A DNA stretch of 64,000 nucleotides from Primula veris. Taxonomy: Eukaryota > Streptophyta > Magnoliopsida > Ericales > Primulaceae. The notes under the pieces were generated by a model that saw nothing but the letters and a program-made list of their open reading frames with translations, searched no databases and was not told the origin of the DNA. Below, piece by piece: positions 10,939 to 21,625 of this stretch (positions are counted from its first letter, which is position 1; the number at the start of each line of letters is the position of its first letter). The translations under genes were made by a program, and so were the position numbers. Where the stretch lies: contig OY821746.1 of the NCBI GenBank assembly GCA_963682055.1, positions 12,513,992 through 12,577,991 of the forward strand, in the 5' to 3' direction.

Positions 10939-12187
10939 TTTATCATACTCAATACACAGTCATAATTTTATCAAAATTTATCTCTTAAAAGTTATTTTCA
11001 AAGTCATTACCCAACTTAATATAATCTTTTTCCTCCTCATTTTCAATATGATGACAATATTTCTCACTTTTATTTTCAATATGAAAATATTTTTGCCAAC
11101 TATCTAAGTTGCACCTTCAATTTTTTCGAAAAGACTTTATACTCGGATTTTACATCCATTTTGACATTAAAAAGTTCTAATTTCTCATCAAACAAAACTC
11201 TAATCCTACGATCTCTCTCTTGGTGAATCTGATTGGAGCTATTCAGAACACTAATTTGAAAGATAATTTCGTGGTTATTAATGCTTGATCATGAAGTGCG
11301 TGAATATTGAAGATATTAATGCATTGTATTAACTTTTATGTTGCTGAATTTTAGTATTTGAATAAGTTAGAAGGTCATAGGTCAATTCTACATTGAACAT
11401 ATGTTTATTTATGTTTTCTAAAGACTTTTCATATGCTTGGAGTTTTTTTCCAAGTATAAATAAGAACCATTTCCAGGCTTGTAAACTTAGATTTGATTAA
11501 TATAATTGAGAGTTTTCTTTTTCTTTCTTCATTGAACTTTTCGAATTTATCAAGGTCTTAACTTGTGCCGTTCACCCCGACTTATCATTCGGTAGCCCAT
11601 AACCGTTTGTGGCGTCTTCACATACCAAGGTTCCCACCTCTATATAGCTAACGGGTCGCGGTTCCATACCAACTAATCATACCAAGGTTCCCACCTCTTT
11701 ATAGGTGACGGGTCGCGGTCTTTAGTTTGGATTTTAAAAAACCTGATTAGATATATCCACCCTGGTCGATCTCGTATTATCTACCTTGTTTAGTTTCTAG
11801 GATCATCCATTCATAACATGATCAACCAAAATGGTCAACAAACCTCAGCCTGTTTTCTTAAGATCTCAAATTGCGATAAATACAAGTGATACCGCAGAGG
11901 CCAAAGTGACTTTTCGCCCTTTGGATAGTTTCACAGCAATAGCGTAAATGTTACTTCTTACAGACGTATAAGTTATAGAGGAAAACATAACTGAAAAATC
12001 ACATAAAGGGAAGAACTATATGCACACTCGCTAATTTTCTTTGTCCATACAAATACACAATGGTTAAACAAACTATAGTGTTATACCTTTTTCACTTTTT
12101 TCGTTTACTCATACTAATTTTATGATCTTCCAAGCCTCGCCCGATTTTCATTATTTCTTCATCAAGTATAAACTTTTAACAATCTCT
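10939..12187. other. Decayed element interior and flank, no gene
   Basis: No intact frame. A TATAAATAAG box at 11456 followed by a leader-like stretch to 11540 could be a decayed LTR promoter. At 11621-11721 two imperfect copies of an approximately 55-bp unit (ACCAAGGTTCCCACCTCT and GACGGGTCGCGG cores) stand in tandem. The right end of the copia remnant could not be placed. B counterpart at 47232-48475. Confidence 0.35.
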
Positions 12188-12379
12188 TCAAGTACCTAGA
12201 TTCATGGTATCTTCATGAGGAACTGACGAACTGTTGTTTCCCCTAAGGGACCAAAACTTGGATAAGCCGAATTCATAATCTTGGTTATGACTTATAAGGG
12301 CCTCTGTAAGTGGAACTAAAAAATGTCGTCGCAACATAGAAGTATTTTGGCAGATAAGTAAGTGAAGCATTCTTTCCAT
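12188..12379 (-). other. Conserved short frame, unknown
   Basis: A 63-codon minus frame, starting at ATG (MERMLHLLICQNTSMLRRHF), with ordinary protein-like composition. It is intact in both A and B but the copies are too recent for that to prove selection. It could be an exon of a lost gene. I do not recognise it. B counterpart at 48476-48667. Confidence 0.25.
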
Positions 12380-13696
12380 TTTGTTGCGAGAGCTTTTAAC
12401 TTTTTTGATCGAAATATAAACTTACATGATCAAGAGATGATTTTTTAGGTTCTAGAGTAGAGATATATATTCTAATATTATGTAACTTTTGGCTTATATA
12501 TGTTGATATATTACATGGTTTGTGCCATTATATATAGGAATAATGCAGCCAATAAGCTGTTAACTTTTATGTAACTTTTGGCTTTTATATATGTAATATG
12601 AATGGAATAGGATAAGCTGTTAACTGTCTCATTGGTTACTTTTTTGAATCCCAAATATCTTTCTGATAGTTATATACAACCTTACCTTAGCAATTGGTAA
12701 TTAAGAAAAAGGAATTGGATGGGTATAATTGTTTTGATGATTCTCTTTCAGCATACTTAATGATATAGTTTGAACTTTTGTCACGTTTTTTTCCTGTAAT
12801 TGTTTTTTTAAAGTATGTCTTTCAGCTCAGTCGATTTTTTGCGTATCCAATATCATCAACCTGCCATTATATATATATCCATGTTTGTCGACACTGCTAA
12901 CATTGAGAATCTTGAGGTATGGGGCTTTTTCGTTGCATTTTATTGCTTGTCGTGTTCATGTAATTCATCTGGAAGGTTAATATTGATTACAACGAGTATG
13001 CCAATTCATTGAGAACATTGTATTCATGAACCAATACGTTTCTTTTTATAAACAGCGATGACCAGGGAATTAAAATTTTCACTAGTTATCTACCTCATCT
13101 TAAAAAACGTGTTTTTTTAATTTATTATGACACTATGATAACAATTTAATTGATTATACAATATGTGTAGTGAAAAGAGACTTTTTTTTTTTTCTTTTAG
13201 AAAAGAGACTAACTTTTCAATAAATCAAAAAGATCTTCGGGGAACTTATATAGTTATGAAAATCTGCAAATTGAAGAAACTTTATAAAAAGTTTATTTTT
13301 TACGAATTATTAAATGTTGGTGCATATTGGCCTCGCTTGGTCGCGTCTTTTAAATTGAAAAGTATACTTTTTTTAAACAAGTTGAAAAATATACCTTTTC
13401 TGTTACTTTTTAGTAAGTTAAATGGTGTCTGGTGAACATTGCAAAAGTATACTTTTCATTAAAAATGTTGTTTAGTAAAATTTGTTTACTTTTTACTTTT
13501 TGAGTTAAAATAATAGTTTATATCAATTAATAGAATAACAATAAATAATTAAAAGATTAAAAGGAAACAAAATTATGAAAATATAACGATTATACGAACA
13601 TAAAAAAGTTACAAAATTAACTACCGCCTACGGTTTCTCAAGTTTCTACAAATTTGATAACAAATTTCATTTCAATTAAATTGCATATAGTCATCA
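12380..13696. other. No firm gene; one exon-like frame
   Basis: At 12815-12915 a plus frame ending FVDTANIENLE stops at a fair splice donor (GAG|GTATGG), preserved in B at 49106. This is weak evidence for an exon. The rest, including 13079-13600, is AT-rich non-coding DNA. The region 13323-14342 is the segment that occurs twice in B (49612-50652 and 56528-57562). Confidence 0.3.
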
Positions 13697-13951
13697 TCAC
13701 TTAAAAACTCTACAATCTACATCATCACTTAAAATTTCAATAAAACTAACAATTTCGCTTATGTGTCCATTACACATTAACTTGTCATATTCTCTACCAG
13801 TAAAAATTATGTTGTCTTTACGGATAAAGTTGTGCAAAGGCATAAACGTTCCAATCATATCGATTTTTCGAATATCGTAATAACGCATATCTCTTAAGAT
13901 TCGCAATTGCATTTCCCCTACCCTAAACGTTCTTTCAATAACACTTCTCAA
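13697..13951 (-). pseudogene. PIF/Harbinger transposase C-terminal fragment
   Basis: A minus frame of 84 codons with the pattern SVIERTFRVGEMQLRIL then IGTFMPLHNFIRKDN. This matches the C-terminal end of the Harbinger DDE_Tnp_4 nuclease (family pattern NVIERTFGVLKARFPIL...MALHNFIR). The last catalytic glutamate region is represented by the E of VIER. The upstream catalytic D residues, the MYB-like partner and terminal repeats are missing. Dead fragment. Confidence 0.65.
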
Positions 13952-15711
13952 TAACGTAGTCTAAAATTTTAAAAAAACCGAAAAGCGTCAGTATAGTTAA
14001 ATATTTAATCCAGATAAAATCTATGTGACAATTTTATTAAACTTATATGAATTTGTAGATTCCATGATAATAATACGAAAAAAATACCAGTTTCTTATAT
14101 TTCATGAGATAAATTGCTAAAATTTGAGTAACTAAACAAATAAATTATTTATATATTATATATTATGGTTTAGGAACTTGATTTCATAATGTTGTAATGC
14201 ATATTTTTCCTATTTTATTACAAAATTGGTATTGTAAAATCTTTCTTAAAGTTCTATTAAAGTATATTATTCAGATTATTAGAGTTATGAAAAAGTTTTA
14301 TTTAAGATTTTAGGATGTTTCACTAAACCTTTCGAAACATTTCGAAAAAGTTTCCCTCAAATTTTGAAAGAGTATCGTTTCCCTTTCCGTTTTCGAAACG
14401 AGTTTCCGAAAAAACGCAATTTCTAACTAAATAGAGTTTCCCGGTAACTATAAATCAGTATCTACTAGATAATATTTTTCTGTAAAAATTATAAAATAAA
14501 ACTCCTTAAATACGTTATTAATATTACAAAAATCTTGTAAAACAAATATTTTTAATAATTAATAAGTATAATAAGTAAGATTTGAAAGCATTTTAAAGTG
14601 GTTAGGTTATGGGTGGTTATGTATAATAGAATAGCTACAGTGGACCAAAAGTATTTTACTTCAGTAAGTACCATGAAGTTTGATTTTTGTAAGTAAGATA
14701 AAAAGGATTTTACTTTTCATAAAAGTAAGATTATTGAATGACAACCAAACAACATGTTACTTAACATAAGCATAAGCAATATTAAGTAAAAAGTAATGGT
14801 ACAAGGCCAATAGAGTAATGACAAATTTATTCATATTTTGGTATAGAAGTGCTGAATTATCTCATTTCAGTTTTTTAGTTAATTTAAAGATTTGTTGTCT
14901 TTTCCTTATCTTGTCTTTCTATTTATGTAGTCAACAGTGAGCGAGACCAAATTAAATGCAATTAATAAACTAGATTACTTAACTCTTTACATTTTTTTTT
15001 CATCCAGGTCCTTCTTAAAAGATTTATTCTCTAAAAAAAATAAAAAAGTTCATTTTATGCTTCTTGAAAAGCTATTATAGATTTCTGAATCTCTGTTGAT
15101 GTAATTTTCATGAGTTAGACCAACTAATAACGGACGAACCGGTGGATAATTAAGAATTTTTGCGCATTATGTCATATGTGAGAAAATCATCGTTCCATTT
15201 GACACGAAAGCAACCTATATATTCATAAATTGTAAAAAGACGTTACATTTTAATGAAAGGAAATATTATAAATAACCTTCCATAGGGTAATATTACTAAC
15301 GGCAAGTGTATTTCGGTTAGAGAAGCTCAACGGCCTTTTCATTTAACGTCATACCTTGCGCGTAATTAGTAAATTCAAAAATTTACAATGACACACATTA
15401 GTCGAATTTTAAGAAGGGACATCCTTGATTTATAATAACCTGTAATCAGTACATTTACACTTACCAACTATAAATCCAATTACAAAGAAAGATGGCAAAT
15501 TATAATCTTCAGATACCAGCTCTAATCTGATACAAACAAAACCAAATGTACCAAAAGAAAACAAAATTTTAATATAAGAACTAATAAAACAAATCTCATA
15601 TGAAGATAGTGTCTCTTCTCCCGTGTCTATAAATTGACAATACAAGTGTATTGAAAACTTGACATTCATTTCAACCCCATTGCACATACATGCTTACATA
15701 TATACGTACAG

Positions 15712-15768
<57 letters not shown>

Positions 15769-15826
15769 CTTGCATATCTACTCCGCACATACGTACTCAC
15801 ATATATATTTACATATACACACAAAA
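13952..15826. other. Gene-free stretch upstream of the PMD gene
   Basis: AT-rich. Palindromic TTTCGAAA motifs at 14330-14405. A (CA)n(TA)n microsatellite at 15715-15768 lies 60 bases before the PMD start and may overlap its promoter or leader. B counterpart 57563-59009, where the microsatellite (58915-58951) is shorter and preceded by GCGCGCGC. Confidence 0.45.
15715..15768. repeat. (CA)n(TA)n microsatellite before PMD start, A
   Basis: Dinucleotide run CACACA followed by TATATA, about 54 bases. It is length-variable: the B counterpart at 58915-58951 is shorter. Open frames across it are artefacts of the repeat. Confidence 0.9.
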
Positions 15827-16275
15827 ATGGAAGGCATGATCATGGAGGAGAGAGAGGAAGTCATGCTTCTTTCGACCTCCCTTCCACCGCCTTCCACTCA
15901 AACCATAACAACCTTCCTGGTCTATACCCATCCCATGTCTCATTTCCAGGGTGGAAAAACCCCATGCCAAGGGGGAGCGAGTGGGTAGACCAGATGAAAC
16001 GTTTCCACCATTCCACTTGGCACAGAGCCGGCATCTATGAGCCCATCATGGCCTCCAAATGTCACATCGAACAAGATGTGAATCTTGTTATGGTGTTAGG
16101 CGAGAGGTGGAGTAAGACGACAACCACGTTTGTGTTCCCATGGGGAGAGGCTACAGTTACTCTAGAAGATATCATGATTCTCGGGGGGTATTCAGTTATT
16201 GGCCAATCCGTCTTATCGCCGGTGGAAAACCAGGACAATGAAGAATTCCATGAGATCAATCAAAATTTGAATTCG
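15827..16275 (+). pseudogene. PMD gene copy A, exon 1, frameshifted
   Basis: Same start as the B gene (ATGGAAGGCATG at 15827). A 52-base deletion after codon 14 (between GTCATGCTT and CTTTCGACC, compared with B 59050-59101) shifts the frame, which then ends at TAG 15986-15988. The original frame is open again from ATG 15964 (MPRGSEWVDQMKRF) to the donor at 16275/16276. That part carries the PMD hallmarks TWHRAGIYEPIM and FPWGEATVTLEDIMILGG. A shortened protein starting at 15964 would be 504 residues if spliced to 21626-22828. A second change, G for T, turns the conserved RWSEW into RGSEW. Either a pseudogene or a truncated gene. Confidence 0.7.
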
Positions 16276-17209
16276 GTGAGTACTACCTACGGATCTAAAT
16301 TCACGTTTGCATTAATAAAGGTCATCTTTTATTCTTGTGTGTTCAAGTTTAATATATTGAGATTTGCTAAATATATATACATCTTATATTCAAAAAATTA
16401 CAGTAAAATTAAGTTAATGTCTTATTGGTAAATATCCAGAGATTAAGGTAAATTAGAGCAAGGAGTCAATTGCCACATTCTGATTTGGTACGAGAAAGAA
16501 AGAAAAATGACTTTTCAACAAGATGTATTACTACAATTTATTTACTTGGCAGATTACAAAAAAAAATTAAAATTATTTACTTGGCATATGTGTAGATAAT
16601 TTTAAATTTGTAACTGTAAGTAATTAAGACGCTTCTGTCACCAAGCACCATAAACCATCTTGTTGGTCGCGGGTTAAATCACATGCATGCCCCTCAATAC
16701 TTGGGGCACGACCCATTCAGATGCACTTTCGAGTTTTTTTGATATATAAACCGGTGTTTTTGGACGATAAGCTTAGGTACAATAAAAATCATCGAAAAAT
16801 TTGTTACGTAAAAAGAAATAATAAAGAAACCACTTTATATATAAATTTGCAATATGCAATATATTCTTTTACTGTATATTATCATTTAATTGTTTTTGCC
16901 TCAATTTTATACCATGATCCCCCAGAAAAAACTTATGTGAATTTAGTCACCTTCGTTTAATAATCCTCACAGAGAATTAATAGTAAATTATCCAAATTGA
17001 CAAAGCCTTAATAACTTCTATATTTTGGGAAAACGTTGATCCACAAAACTAACAATATCAGTTCTTGTTTGATTGTTTCATGATTCGATTTTAATATCAA
17101 AATTTATATTTAACTCACATGTTATGGAACTAATATTTCTAACAAAAACTTCAAACACCGTTAATTTTTGCCCCTTAATTCATTTAATTTTTTTGTTGGT
17201 GTTTATTAA

Positions 17210-17264
<55 letters not shown>

Positions 17265-17344
17265 GTAGGGGAGGATCTATCATACTATTAATATAAGCAA
17301 ACCCAAGATTTTTTATTATGTCAAATTTTATCACTTTTTTTTTT
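16276..17344. other. PMD intron A, left part
   Basis: Intronic AT-rich DNA equivalent to B 59511-60555. It contains a TA microsatellite at about 17213-17260 that in B is only ATATATATGTATGTATAC. Open frames at 16721 and 17073 have no family signal. Confidence 0.5.
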
Positions 17345-18196
17345 AAAATACTCCTACTCCTTTTTATTAATTACAATAATATCATACTCTTATAAAAAAT
17401 ATATAAACTTAAAAAGTATAAATTAATAATACTCTTTATTCCTGTTTAAGAACTAAATATTATTTTAAATCTTATCAACTTATATTCTATCTTTTTTTTT
17501 ATTCTCCACATATTTGTATCATAACTATACTAATTTTCTATATTTTTACTGTATTACGCGTCGCACACGCAACGGGTGGGGCACGATTATTAGTACATAC
17601 ATAAAAAAACACATTATGCTTACACATTAATCATAACCCTCCATCTAATTTATTTTCAATTGTCAAGATTAACTCACTTAACTAAAACAATAAAACACTT
17701 TCTCTTTCTTTTATTTGTCTTAATCCCCTCTGCCTCAATCTCACGTAACAAGCCCTTGATTATACATATATTTTTTCATAACTTTCAACATGGACATAGC
17801 ATGTATAATAGTTGTGTGACTTAAATTATTAAGTAGTAAATTAAGCTTTGAGTTGTTTATGGACCCATCTGGTGAACTGAATTGTAATCTTTAAACATTT
17901 GTTTTGCATATCGTAAACTACCTTGTCATGTGGGTTTTTCTAGTTTTTGTTAGAAAATTAGGGTATGATAATCCTGGATAACTTCGAAGAATCGTGTTCG
18001 TACACTTTCCGAACAAAGTATTTCGACCCTATTATTGCCTGGGTTCACGAAATCTTTGTGGGGATAATTCTTGAAGAACAATCTGTTTCTGGCAAGGAGA
18101 ATAGATTAGGAATGTAGAGAGAATTTTCTTATATGTTTCTGTATTTGAAACCGAGGCCAAATGACTTCTTATATAAGAGATCAATAACCGAAACCA

Positions 18197-18329
18197 AAGG
18201 AAGCAACTGTTCGCTCAAAGGAAGCAACTGTTCGGAACAAAGGAAGCAACTGTTCGGAACAAAGGAAGCAACTGTTCGGAACAAAAGAAGCAACTGTTCG
18301 GAACAAAGGAAGCAACTGTTCGGAACAAT
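18197..18329. repeat. 22-bp tandem repeat inside the solo LTR
   Basis: About six copies of a unit with core GGAAGCAACTGTTCGGAAC. Some variation (GCTC for GAAC in the first). Not a CRISPR array, as there are no spacers. Confidence 0.85.
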
Positions 18330-18335
18330 TTTCGC

Positions 18336-18466
18336 TCGGGGCGCTGCCCCGCACCCCGCCCGCTGTCCTGGCAGCGGGACCCCAGCCAGGGGCTCTCGCC
18401 CCTTGGACCCCGCCAGGGGCTCTGCCCCTTGGAACCCCGCCAGGGGCTCTGCCCCTTGGAACCCCG
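18336..18466. repeat. GC-rich hairpin repeats inside the solo LTR
   Basis: Three copies of a 27-bp unit with core CCAGGGGCTCTGCCCCTTGG, each self-complementary (GGGGC...GCCCC), preceded by related GC-rich sequence. Base composition jumps far above the AT-rich intron. Confidence 0.85.
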
Positions 18467-18988
18467 TTTCAATTATTCATATTCAATTATACGTTGGCTC
18501 GACGAGCGTGCACTCCGCACTTCCCTAACTCGTTTCCGAGTTTAACGCATTATTGCATCGGCCTATAATAAATCACATTACTACTAAAATATATTGATGA
18601 TACTAAAATTACCAACAGTTTTAGTCTTGTTCTGGTATTCTTCCTTCTTTCTTTGTTCTCTAGTTTTTATTTTTTTTAAACTATTCAGTAGCTTATCTGG
18701 AAATGTAGTCATCACACTACCAAATGAACAGATTGGACAGAGGGAATTAAGACGAATAAAAAGAGAGAGTTTTATTGTTTTAGTTAACTGAGTTAATCTT
18801 GATCATTGAAAATAAGTTAGATGGAGGGCTATGATTAATGTGTAAACATATTATGTTTTTTTATTTATATATGCACTTTGAAACCTGACTTAACTTATCT
18901 TTAGAGCAACACTTTTACTTGGCATCTTGAAAATTATTAAGACCTTACAGGTTTGTTTTGTTTTGTTTTGCTTTATAAATGATGACAT

Positions 18989-19342
18989 TGTTAGGAAATC
19001 AGTCGAACACAAAGAAAGACAGAAGTATTAAAACCGAGCACACACACTTTGATAACGGAGTTCACCCAAATTGGCTACGTCTCCGGGCCGCTACACGTGT
19101 CACTTATATTTATATATTAAAAGAGGATTACAAACGTAATCTAGCTAGATCACAAAGATATGGTTCTCTCGCAACTAGAACTCTCTCTTTACAATATGTA
19201 AAAGGTATTTTGTGTAGGTGTAATTAAAATACAAGATATTGAGGCATATAAATAGAACCCTTAGTGGGTCATATTACAATTCAAAGTGATGTGGGATAAT
19301 TAGAAAACATGGTCAAATCTCATTTGGCTCCACAACTCAACA
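18989..19342 (-). mobile_element. 3' LTR of a truncated copia element
   Basis: 354 bp; on the minus strand TGTTGAGTTGTGG...CCTAACA. It is preceded on that strand by a polypurine tract GACTCCAAGTGGGAGAT (19343-19359). The left end sits exactly at host GATGACAT, that is, at a precise integration junction. Confidence 0.8.
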
Positions 19343-19519
19343 ATCTCCCACTTGGAGTCAAATGTCGAGTGCTTCAAAAGAACTCCAATTAACCCCGACC
19401 ACCGAACTCACTGTGCTCCACCGAGCATAATGTTCCCATCGGTATCCTTGTATAGTAATTGATAATCTGCCGTCATCGGCGAGTTTCTCATTCTTGCAGT
19501 GTAGCGGCGACCCTGAGCC

Positions 19520-20573
19520 TCAAGCTCGGAGTCCTACTGAGGTTGCACACAGCCTCAGTTTGTCGATTGTAACAGTCTTCGTTAGCATATCGGAGGGGTT
19601 CTTAGCGCCCTTAATCTTTTCTAGCGCGAAGATTCCATCTTCTAGAGCAGCCCGGATAAAGTGGTAACGAATCTGTATGTGCTTTGTGCGTGAATGGAAT
19701 ACAGGATGCTTAGCTAGCTGAACTGCACTTTGACTATCACAGTGCAGAACTCCCTTGTCGGTTTTCTGACCGAGCTCCTCTAAGAAACCTTGCAACCAAA
19801 TCATCTCTTTGCTTGCTTCCGTCATCGCGACGTACTCAGCATTTGTGGTCGACAATGCAACAATCTTTTGCAGCTTAGATGTCCAACTCACAGCAGTACC
19901 ACCGTAGGTACAAACACATCCCGTTGTGCTCTTTCAGCTGTCCAGATCACCGGCCATGTCAGCATCCACATAGCCGTGCAGGCCTTCCGAGGTCTTTCGG
20001 AAACATAATGCCAAACTCAAGGTACCCGAGAGATATCTCAATATCCACTTCACAGCTTCCCAATGGTGCTTTCCTGGGTTACTCATGTAACGACTGACAA
20101 CTCCCACTGCATGGGCAATGTCCGGTCTTGTACACACCATAGCGTACATCAAGCTACCAATTGCTGAAGTGTAGGGTATGTTCGACATACGATCCTTTCC
20201 TTCCTCGTCTGAGGGTGATTGTTTTTTCGACAAGCTAAAGTGTGCTGCTAGCGGTGAGCCTACAGCTTTGGCATCACTCATGCTAAACCGTGCCAACACT
20301 TTCTTCACATACTCGGCTTGCGACAGAAACAGGGACCCATCCCTTCCTCGGGATATCCTCATACCGAGGATCTGATTTGCGGCACCCAAATCTTTCATCT
20401 CGAACTGTTTCGCCAACTGTTGCTTGACCTTGTTAATCTCCACCGAGCAACATGTCATCTACGTACAACAGTAGTATGACATACGAAGAGTTCGCAAATC
20501 TCTTCACGAAATAGCAGTGATCGCTATCACTTCTTTCGAATCCGGTATCTACCATGAAACTGTCAAACTTCTT
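19520..20573 (-). pseudogene. Truncated Ty1/copia pol (RT end and RNase H)
   Basis: Minus strand. The fragment opens inside the reverse transcriptase at FDSFMVDTGFERSDSDHCYF, with LLLYVDDMLL (the RT active-site YVDD). A frameshift follows near 20440. The frame 19937-20458 then gives the RT connection with PYTSAIGSLMYAMVCTRPDI. RNase H follows with ALSTTNAEYVAMTEASKEMI, CDSQSAVQLAKHPVFHSRTK and IRYHFIR. A TGA at 19934-19936 interrupts the frame at a position where the family has Arg (CGA to TGA fits cytosine deamination). Everything 5' of mid-RT is missing: gag, protease, integrase and the 5' LTR. Confidence 0.8.
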
Positions 20574-20610
20574 AGTACATACATAAAAAAACACATAAAA
20601 AAACACATAA
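20574..20610. repeat. Templated filler at the truncation junction
   Basis: Between the broken copia pol and host copy 2 lie 37 bases: AGTACATACATAAAAAAACA with two further copies of AAAAAAACACAT. The first 23 bases also occur in host DNA at 17593 and 20855, about 240 bp into the duplicated segment. This looks like slipped, templated repair synthesis. Confidence 0.6.
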
Positions 20611-21580
20611 AAAATACTCCTACTCCTTTTTATTAATTACAATAATATCATACTCTTATAAAAAATATATATACTTAAAAAGTAAAAATTAATAATACTC
20701 TTTATTCCTGTTTAAGAACTAAATATTATTTTAAATCTTATCAACTTATATTCTATCTTTTTTTTTATTCTCCACATATTTGTATCATAACTATACTAAT
20801 TTTCTATATTTTTACTGTACTACGCGTCGCACACGCAACGGGTGGGGCACGATTATTAGTACATACATAAAAAAACACATTATGCTTACACATTAATCAT
20901 AACCCTCCATCTAATTTATTTTCAATTGTCAAGTTTAACTCACTTAACTAAAACAATAAAACACTTTCTCTTTCTTTTATTTGTCTTAATCCCCTCTGCC
21001 TCAATCTCACGTAACAAGCCCTTGATTATACATATATTTTTTCATAACTTTCAACATGGACATAGCATGTATAATAGTTGTGTGACTTAAATTATTAAGT
21101 AGTAAATTAAGCTTTGAGTTGTTCATGGACCCATCTGGTGAACTGAATTGTAATCTTTAAACATTTGTTTTGCATATCGTAAACTACCTTGTCATGTGGG
21201 TTTTTCTAGTTTTAGTCTTGTTCTGGTATTCTTCCTTCTTTCTTTGTTCTCTAGTTTTTTTTTTTTTTTAAACTATTCAGTAGCTTATCTGGAAATGTAG
21301 TCATCACACTACCAAATGAACAGATTGGACAGAGGGAATTAAGACGAATAAAAAGAGAGAGTTTTATTGTTTTAGTTAACTGAGTTAATCTTGATCATTG
21401 AAAATAAGTTAGATGGAGGGCTATGATTAATGTGTAAACATATTATGTTTTTTTATTTATATATGCACTTTGAAACCTGACTTAACGTATCTTTAGAGCA
21501 ACACTTTTACTTGGCATCTTGAAAATTATTAAGACCTTACAGTTTTGTTTTGTTTTGTTTTGCTTTATAAATGATGACAT
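20611..21580. repeat. Intron segment duplication, copy 2 (empty)
   Basis: Uninterrupted copy of the host segment, running straight on into the rest of the intron and exon 2 (GATGACATGTATTCTCC at 21573). It lacks both the solo LTR and the copia fragment of copy 1, so it preserves both empty sites. Confidence 0.85.
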
Positions 21581-21625
21581 GTATTCTCCATTTCTGTGTT
21601 TAAATCTTGAATATGCCCCTTGAAG

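Larger units (their letters stand above)
17948..18617. mobile_element. Solo LTR, 670 bp, 5-bp target duplication
   Basis: Starts TGTTAGAAAATTAG and ends ATTACCAACA, flanked by GTTTT at 17943-17947 and 18618-18622. The unoccupied site CTAGTTTTAGTC is seen at 21208-21219 and in B near 61138. A single LTR with intact target duplication and no internal region is the normal product of LTR-LTR recombination. The TGTTAG...CAACA ends suggest Ty1/copia. Inside are a run of 22-bp tandem repeats and a GC-rich block, very unlike the surrounding intron. Confidence 0.85.
17345..18988. repeat. Intron segment duplication, copy 1 (occupied)
   Basis: Same host sequence as 20611-21580 (970 bp) and B 60550-61512. 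Without the solo LTR and one copy of its target repeat, copy 1 is 969 bp. It ends precisely at GATGACAT, where a copia LTR begins. Copy 2 and B agree with each other against copy 1 at several positions (e.g. ACTGTACTACG against ACTGTATTACG), so copy 1 carries most of the derived changes. Confidence 0.85.

Noticed and set aside
10263..12200. A third case of one-ended LTR element with host duplication
   Set aside because: The copia remnant has one precise LTR and a missing 5' part, but I found no copy of the left host flank on its right side; it is also old, so it could have decayed.
15659..15988. 109-codon frame starting upstream of the PMD gene
   Set aside because: The first 56 codons are the CA/TA microsatellite. 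The real start is ATG 15827, as the intact B gene shows.
16640..16700. tRNA-like B box (GGGTTAAATCCC) suggesting a SINE
   Set aside because: No A box at the right distance, no A-rich tail and no target duplication were seen.
18197..18329. CRISPR-like direct repeats
   Set aside because: The units are contiguous with no spacers and sit inside a plant LTR, so this is an ordinary tandem repeat.
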